16,843 nt of DNA. It comes from an uncultured Eubacteriales bacterium (GTDB lineage Bacteria; Bacillota; Clostridia; Christensenellales; Christensenellaceae). This document shows, in pieces, positions 14,692 to 16,843 of this stretch. Under the pieces are notes generated by a model. That model was not told the origin of the DNA, made no database searches, and was given only the letters and a program-made list of their open reading frames with translations. The position numbers and the translations under genes were made by a program. The first letter of the stretch is position 1. Every line of letters begins with the position of its first letter. The stretch covers positions 1 to 16,843 of the forward strand of contig CAJJPW010000023.1 of NCBI GenBank assembly GCA_905193725.1. The letters are read 5' to 3'.

Positions 14692-15783
14692 ATGGAAAAA
14701 CAGCTTAAAAATACAGACTACATAAAATCTGTGATGGATGCATTAGTTGATATGGTTCGTGTAGTGGATATACAGGGGAAAATTTTGCTAGAAAATGAAG
14801 CAATGCAAAAGAAACTTGGTAATAGAATTGGGAAGCCCTGTTATTCTGCACTGGGAAACGATGCGAGATGCGCCAATTGTATCTCCTGCCAGGCATTTCA
14901 GGATGGAAAGATACACTCTGCGGAAAGAACAGTAGATGATCATATTTACTATGTGACAGCTGCTCCCATGCGCGACAAACAGAATCGAATTCGCGCTGTG
15001 GTTGAAGTATTTCGAGATGTCACGGCAAATGTGAAATTACAAAAAAAGCTCATCTCAACCAATGCGAAGATGCTAAGAGATTTGGACATGGCTCGGCAAT
15101 TACAGCGTTCTGCACTGAGAGAGGCAATGCCACAAGTCAAAGGCTATCACTTTGAGAGGGGTTTTTTCCCCTGTGAATCCATCGGTGGAGATATGTATGA
15201 CTGCTTTGCATTGAAAAATGGCAAAGTACTTATGTATGTAGCGGATGTGAGCGGCCATGGCGTGATGCCAGCAATGCTCACGATTTTTATTAAGCAGGAG
15301 ATTTTTGCCAGAGCTAAACAACCGGGAATTACTATGCCAGCTATAATGGAGTGGCTATGTGAGCTCTATCAAGACTTACATGCGGATAGCAGTATCTATA
15401 TTACGCTGTTTATGGTCATGCTAGAGCCGGAAACTGGTCAGTTTCAGTATATTAATGCAGGCCATAGTGTCCTACCTTTGATATTTGATGGAGAAAAGGT
15501 CAGTGAGCTAGAAGCCTCGGGAGTGCCCATCTCTCTTTGGTTTGATAAGCCAGAATATGAGCTCAAAGAGGGAATGCTCAACAAGGGGGGGAGGTTACTC
15601 CTCTTTACTGACGGTATTAACGGCATTCATACCCGGCCTAAGGTAAAGGAAAATTTATATCAACTGTTTGGTTCACCATGGTTTGACGCCAAACAATTTA
15701 TTACCACAGTGCGAAACAATCTTTCTGGCAACTGTTATGACGATTTGACACTCTTTATCTGTGAGAGAGAGATGAAACCGTAA
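14692..15783 (+). CDS. PAS-PP2C serine/threonine phosphatase (SpoIIE/RsbU type)
   Basis: This is a cytosolic sensor phosphatase of the group that dephosphorylates anti-sigma-factor antagonists (SpoIIAA/RsbV type). Residues ~8-115 form a PAS domain (SVMDALVDMVRVVDIQGKIL... ending VVEVFRDVTANVKLQKKL). It carries four cysteines, C50-x9-C60-x2-C63-x2-C66. A linker helix (~118-140) leads to the PPM domain. Catalytic motifs are complete: SIGGDMYDCF (Asp167), ADVSGHGVMPAML (Asp185), YINAGHSVLPL, LLFTDGINGIH (Asp307) and CYDDLTLFI (Asp351). Length 363 aa. The ribosome site (GAGGAG) is ~14 bases upstream, so translation may depend on the preceding gene. No anti-sigma or antagonist gene lies nearby; the target is unknown. 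Confidence 0.9.
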   Translation: MEKQLKNTDYIKSVMDALVDMVRVVDIQGKILLENEAMQKKLGNRIGKPCYSALGNDARCANCISCQAFQDGKIHSAERTVDDHIYYVTAAPMRDKQNRIRAVVEVFRDVTANVKLQKKLISTNAKMLRDLDMARQLQRSALREAMPQVKGYHFERGFFPCESIGGDMYDCFALKNGKVLMYVADVSGHGVMPAMLTIFIKQEIFARAKQPGITMPAIMEWLCELYQDLHADSSIYITLFMVMLEPETGQFQYINAGHSVLPLIFDGEKVSELEASGVPISLWFDKPEYELKEGMLNKGGRLLLFTDGINGIHTRPKVKENLYQLFGSPWFDAKQFITTVRNNLSGNCYDDLTLFICEREMKP

Positions 15784-15808
15784 GCAAGCCACAAGAGTGA
15801 TGTACTGT

Positions 15809-15834
15809 AAAAGCTACCATATGGTAGCTTTTTT
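15809..15834 (+). terminator. Rho-independent terminator of the phosphatase gene
   Basis: AAAAGCTACC-ATAT-GGTAGCTTTT is a perfect stem-loop at 15809-15832, and the T-run extends to 15834. It ends the operon 26 bases after the stop codon and marks the edge of normal host DNA. Confidence 0.92.
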
Positions 15835-15903
15835 GTGTAACGAAAACCATGTGCATAGCCAATGGTTTTAAAAAGGCGAAAGCCGGTAAGTAGAAAAAGA
15901 AAA

Positions 15904-15957
15904 CTCCTTCATGCAGAAGGGAAGCAGGTTTGCCAACCACAAAAAAACATGAAGGAG
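15904..15957 (+). promoter_or_regulatory. IS200 leader hairpin covering the tnpA ribosome site
   Basis: CTCCTTCATG (15904-15913) pairs perfectly with CATGAAGGAG (15948-15957). The right arm contains AAGGAG, the ribosome site for tnpA. IS200 leaders are known to hide this site in a stem-loop and so keep transposase low. The pairing is still intact although the gene is dead. Confidence 0.6.
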
Positions 15958-15964
15958 ATCATTC

Positions 15965-16541
15965 AATCTGTACGATGGTAAACGTTTAGCGCATACGAAA
16001 TGGAATTGCAAGTACCATATAGTTTAGTCTATAGTAATCTGAACAAGTTAGGATCGTGGATTCATCAAAATGGAAAAATTATGTTTCATATAAGTCTCAC
16101 GTATAGCGAAGTGTGTGATTCAGATCACTATAGCATTTGCACCGAAATATCAGCGACAAATCATTTATGGGAAAATAAAAGCGGATATAGGAAAAATATT
16201 GAGAAAGTTGTGTGAACAAAAAGGAATTGAGAGCATCCAAGCAGAATGATGCCCAGACCACCATATGCTGTTAAGCATACCACCAAAATACAGTGTAGCC
16301 CAAGTTGTAGGATATCTCAAAGGGAAAAGTGCACTAATGATATTGGACTGACATGCAAATTTGAAGTACAAATATGGGAATTGACAATTTTGGTGTAAAG
16401 GGTACTATGTAGATACGGTAGGGCGCAAGAAGAAAGTAATAGCAGAATATCCGAAATTAGCTGTAAGAGAATATCGCAGCAAAACAACTAATATGCAAAG
16501 AATATATTATAGACCTATTCACAGGAAGCAAGAACAATTAG
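15965..16541 (+). pseudogene. tnpA: IS200-type transposase TnpA, inactivated
   Basis: The relic reads LAHTKWNCKYHI at 15986-16021. After an insertion it continues in the same frame from 16133: FAPKYQRQIIYGKIKADIGK, then KILRKLCEQKGIE, PDHHMLLSIPPKYSVAQVVG, YLKGKSALMI, HANLKYKYGN, and QFWCKGYYVDTVGR. Damage: stops at 16247-16249, 16349-16351 and 16382-16384 (the last two fit CGA to TGA); a missing codon that turns the HUH metal motif P-D-H-x-H-M into PDHHM; and a frame change after AEY near 16460. The frame then reads YIRN, two stops, EN-IAAKQ and DLFTGSKNN, ending with TAG at 16539-16541. There is also the ~105-bp insertion. The start is approximate, because no intact start codon follows the ribosome site. 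Confidence 0.82.
16029..16133. repeat. MITE-like 105-bp insertion with terminal inverted repeats inside tnpA
   Basis: CTATAGTAATCTGAA at 16029-16043 and the reverse complement of CTATAGTGATCTGAA at 16119-16133 are 15-bp terminal inverted repeats with one mismatch. The segment splits the tnpA relic between the residues KYHI and FAPKY, whose codons remain in the same frame. ATAG occurs at 16019-16022 and again at 16130-16133. If this is a duplicated target, removal of 111 bases (16023-16133) restores an unbroken transposase frame. The inside is AT-rich and codes for nothing. Confidence 0.5.
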
Positions 16542-16551
16542 CAAAAGAAAA

Positions 16552-16668
16552 GCGCCTTAAGGCGCAGTCGGAGAAGACCATGGGTTGGGGGATCTTCGAT
16601 GCGTCTTGAGACGCTGCAAGTAAAAGGCCCTTTTAGGGCTACCATATACCACCAGTTTTACTGGTGGT
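16552..16668 (+). repeat. Cluster of four hairpins at the IS200 right end
   Basis: Four inverted repeats follow tnpA in 117 bases: GCGCC-TTAA-GGCGC (16552-16565), GCGTCT-TG-AGACGC (16601-16614), GCCCT-TTT-AGGGC (about 16627-16639) and ACCACCAGT-TTT-ACTGGTGGT (16648-16668). The last is the likely right-end recognition hairpin. The first may serve as an RNA 3' structure. Confidence 0.55.
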
Positions 16669-16712
16669 TGTGGTTATAGAAAAATCGTGTAAAATTCGTG
16701 TATGGATAAAAT

Positions 16713-16737
16713 AAAATCCGCTTGTTATGCGGGTTTT
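16713..16737 (+). terminator. Hairpin terminator beyond the IS relic
   Basis: AAAATCCGC (16713-16721) pairs with GCGGGTTTT (16729-16737), with one G-T pair, and ends in four T. It has the form of an intrinsic terminator, although no live gene precedes it here. Confidence 0.5.
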
Positions 16738-16786
16738 GATGTTTCGGCAGATATTGCTGAAATGGATATTTTTTTTGGATAACGAA

Positions 16787-16820
16787 AATATCGCAATCCT
16801 CATAAGTGAGTTGCGATATT
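16787..16820. repeat. Long hairpin near the window end
   Basis: AATATCGCAA (16787-16796) and TTGCGATATT (16811-16820) are perfectly complementary. An inner CTCA/TGAG pair caps the stem. A smaller hairpin TTTCGGCA/TGCTGAAA (about 16743-16762) and GGGC-CGTT-GCCC lie on either side. There is no T-run, so it is not a clear terminator. It may belong to a leader or another small mobile unit that continues outside the window. Confidence 0.45.
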
Positions 16821-16843
16821 CGCTCGGGCCGTTGCCCAGGGAC

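Larger units (their letters stand above)
15843..16680 (+). mobile_element. Decayed IS200/IS605-family element (tnpA only)
   Basis: The element is recognised by its transposase relic plus hairpins near both ends. On the left is AAACCAT (15844-15850) with ATGGTTT (15862-15868). On the right is ACCACCAGT-TTT-ACTGGTGGT (16648-16668). Subterminal hairpins instead of terminal inverted repeats are typical of IS200, whose HUH transposase recognises single-stranded stem-loops. About 840 bases minus the ~105-base insertion fits the usual ~700. Exact ends cannot be placed without an intact copy. Confidence 0.65.

Noticed and set aside
16000..16215. 71-aa plus-strand frame at the IS relic
   Set aside because: It is another frame of the decayed transposase gene plus its insertion; the true frame shows clear IS200 residues with stops.

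Overview
The window looks like a chromosomal segment of a low-to-moderate GC, endospore-forming member of the Clostridia (Firmicutes). The signs are strong AGGAGG-type ribosome binding sites, a SpoVT-type sporulation regulator, the nadD-yqeK-rsfS cluster, lipoproteins in place of free periplasmic proteins, and an IS200 relic of clostridial type. I cannot name a genus. The first ~15.8 kb is compactly packed host DNA. The last ~1 kb is decayed mobile DNA and hairpins.

Layout. (1) 1-3770, plus strand: the C-terminal ~45% of mfd (cut by the window edge), a PrsA/PpiC-type foldase lipoprotein with its own promoter inside the mfd 3' end, and spoVT with a strong terminator. (2) 3863-4723, minus strand: an isolated membrane protein with a degenerate Mrr-like nuclease fold between two pairs of transmembrane helices. 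(3) 4753-6788, plus strand: the nadD-yqeK-rsfS operon (NAD synthesis, Ap4A hydrolysis, ribosome silencing). (4) 6796-7868: a DUF4349 lipoprotein gene preceded by an ECF-sigma-like promoter, ending at hairpins shared with the convergent pgm gene. (5) 7930-9645, minus strand: an alpha-phosphohexomutase with a clear sigma-A promoter. (6) 9790-11347, plus strand: a GtrA-like membrane protein and an unrecognised lipoprotein. (7) 11389-14057, minus strand: a tight five-gene flotillin operon, in transcription order DUF3006-like, NfeD, a zinc-ribbon membrane protein, FloA, and a one-helix proline-rich protein. (8) 14467-15834, plus strand: a Spo0E-like small protein and a PAS-PP2C (SpoIIE/RsbU-type) phosphatase. 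(9) 15843-16680: a dead IS200-type transposase gene that itself carries a ~105-bp insertion with terminal inverted repeats, followed by more hairpins to the window end.

Main points of interest. The zinc-ribbon gene in the flotillin operon is out of frame right at its fourth cysteine. The Spo0E-like protein lacks the usual Ser and Asp of its motif, and it lies in the same reading frame as the phosphatase behind it. The phosphatase PAS domain carries four clustered cysteines. The DUF4349 gene has a GGAAC-17-CGTC promoter. The Mrr-like protein seems to have lost the nuclease active site. A MITE-like element sits inside the IS200 relic. I found no CRISPR array, rRNA or tRNA. I do not see a whole new defence system; the flotillin operon and the Spo0E-like/phosphatase pair are the most promising less-described units.
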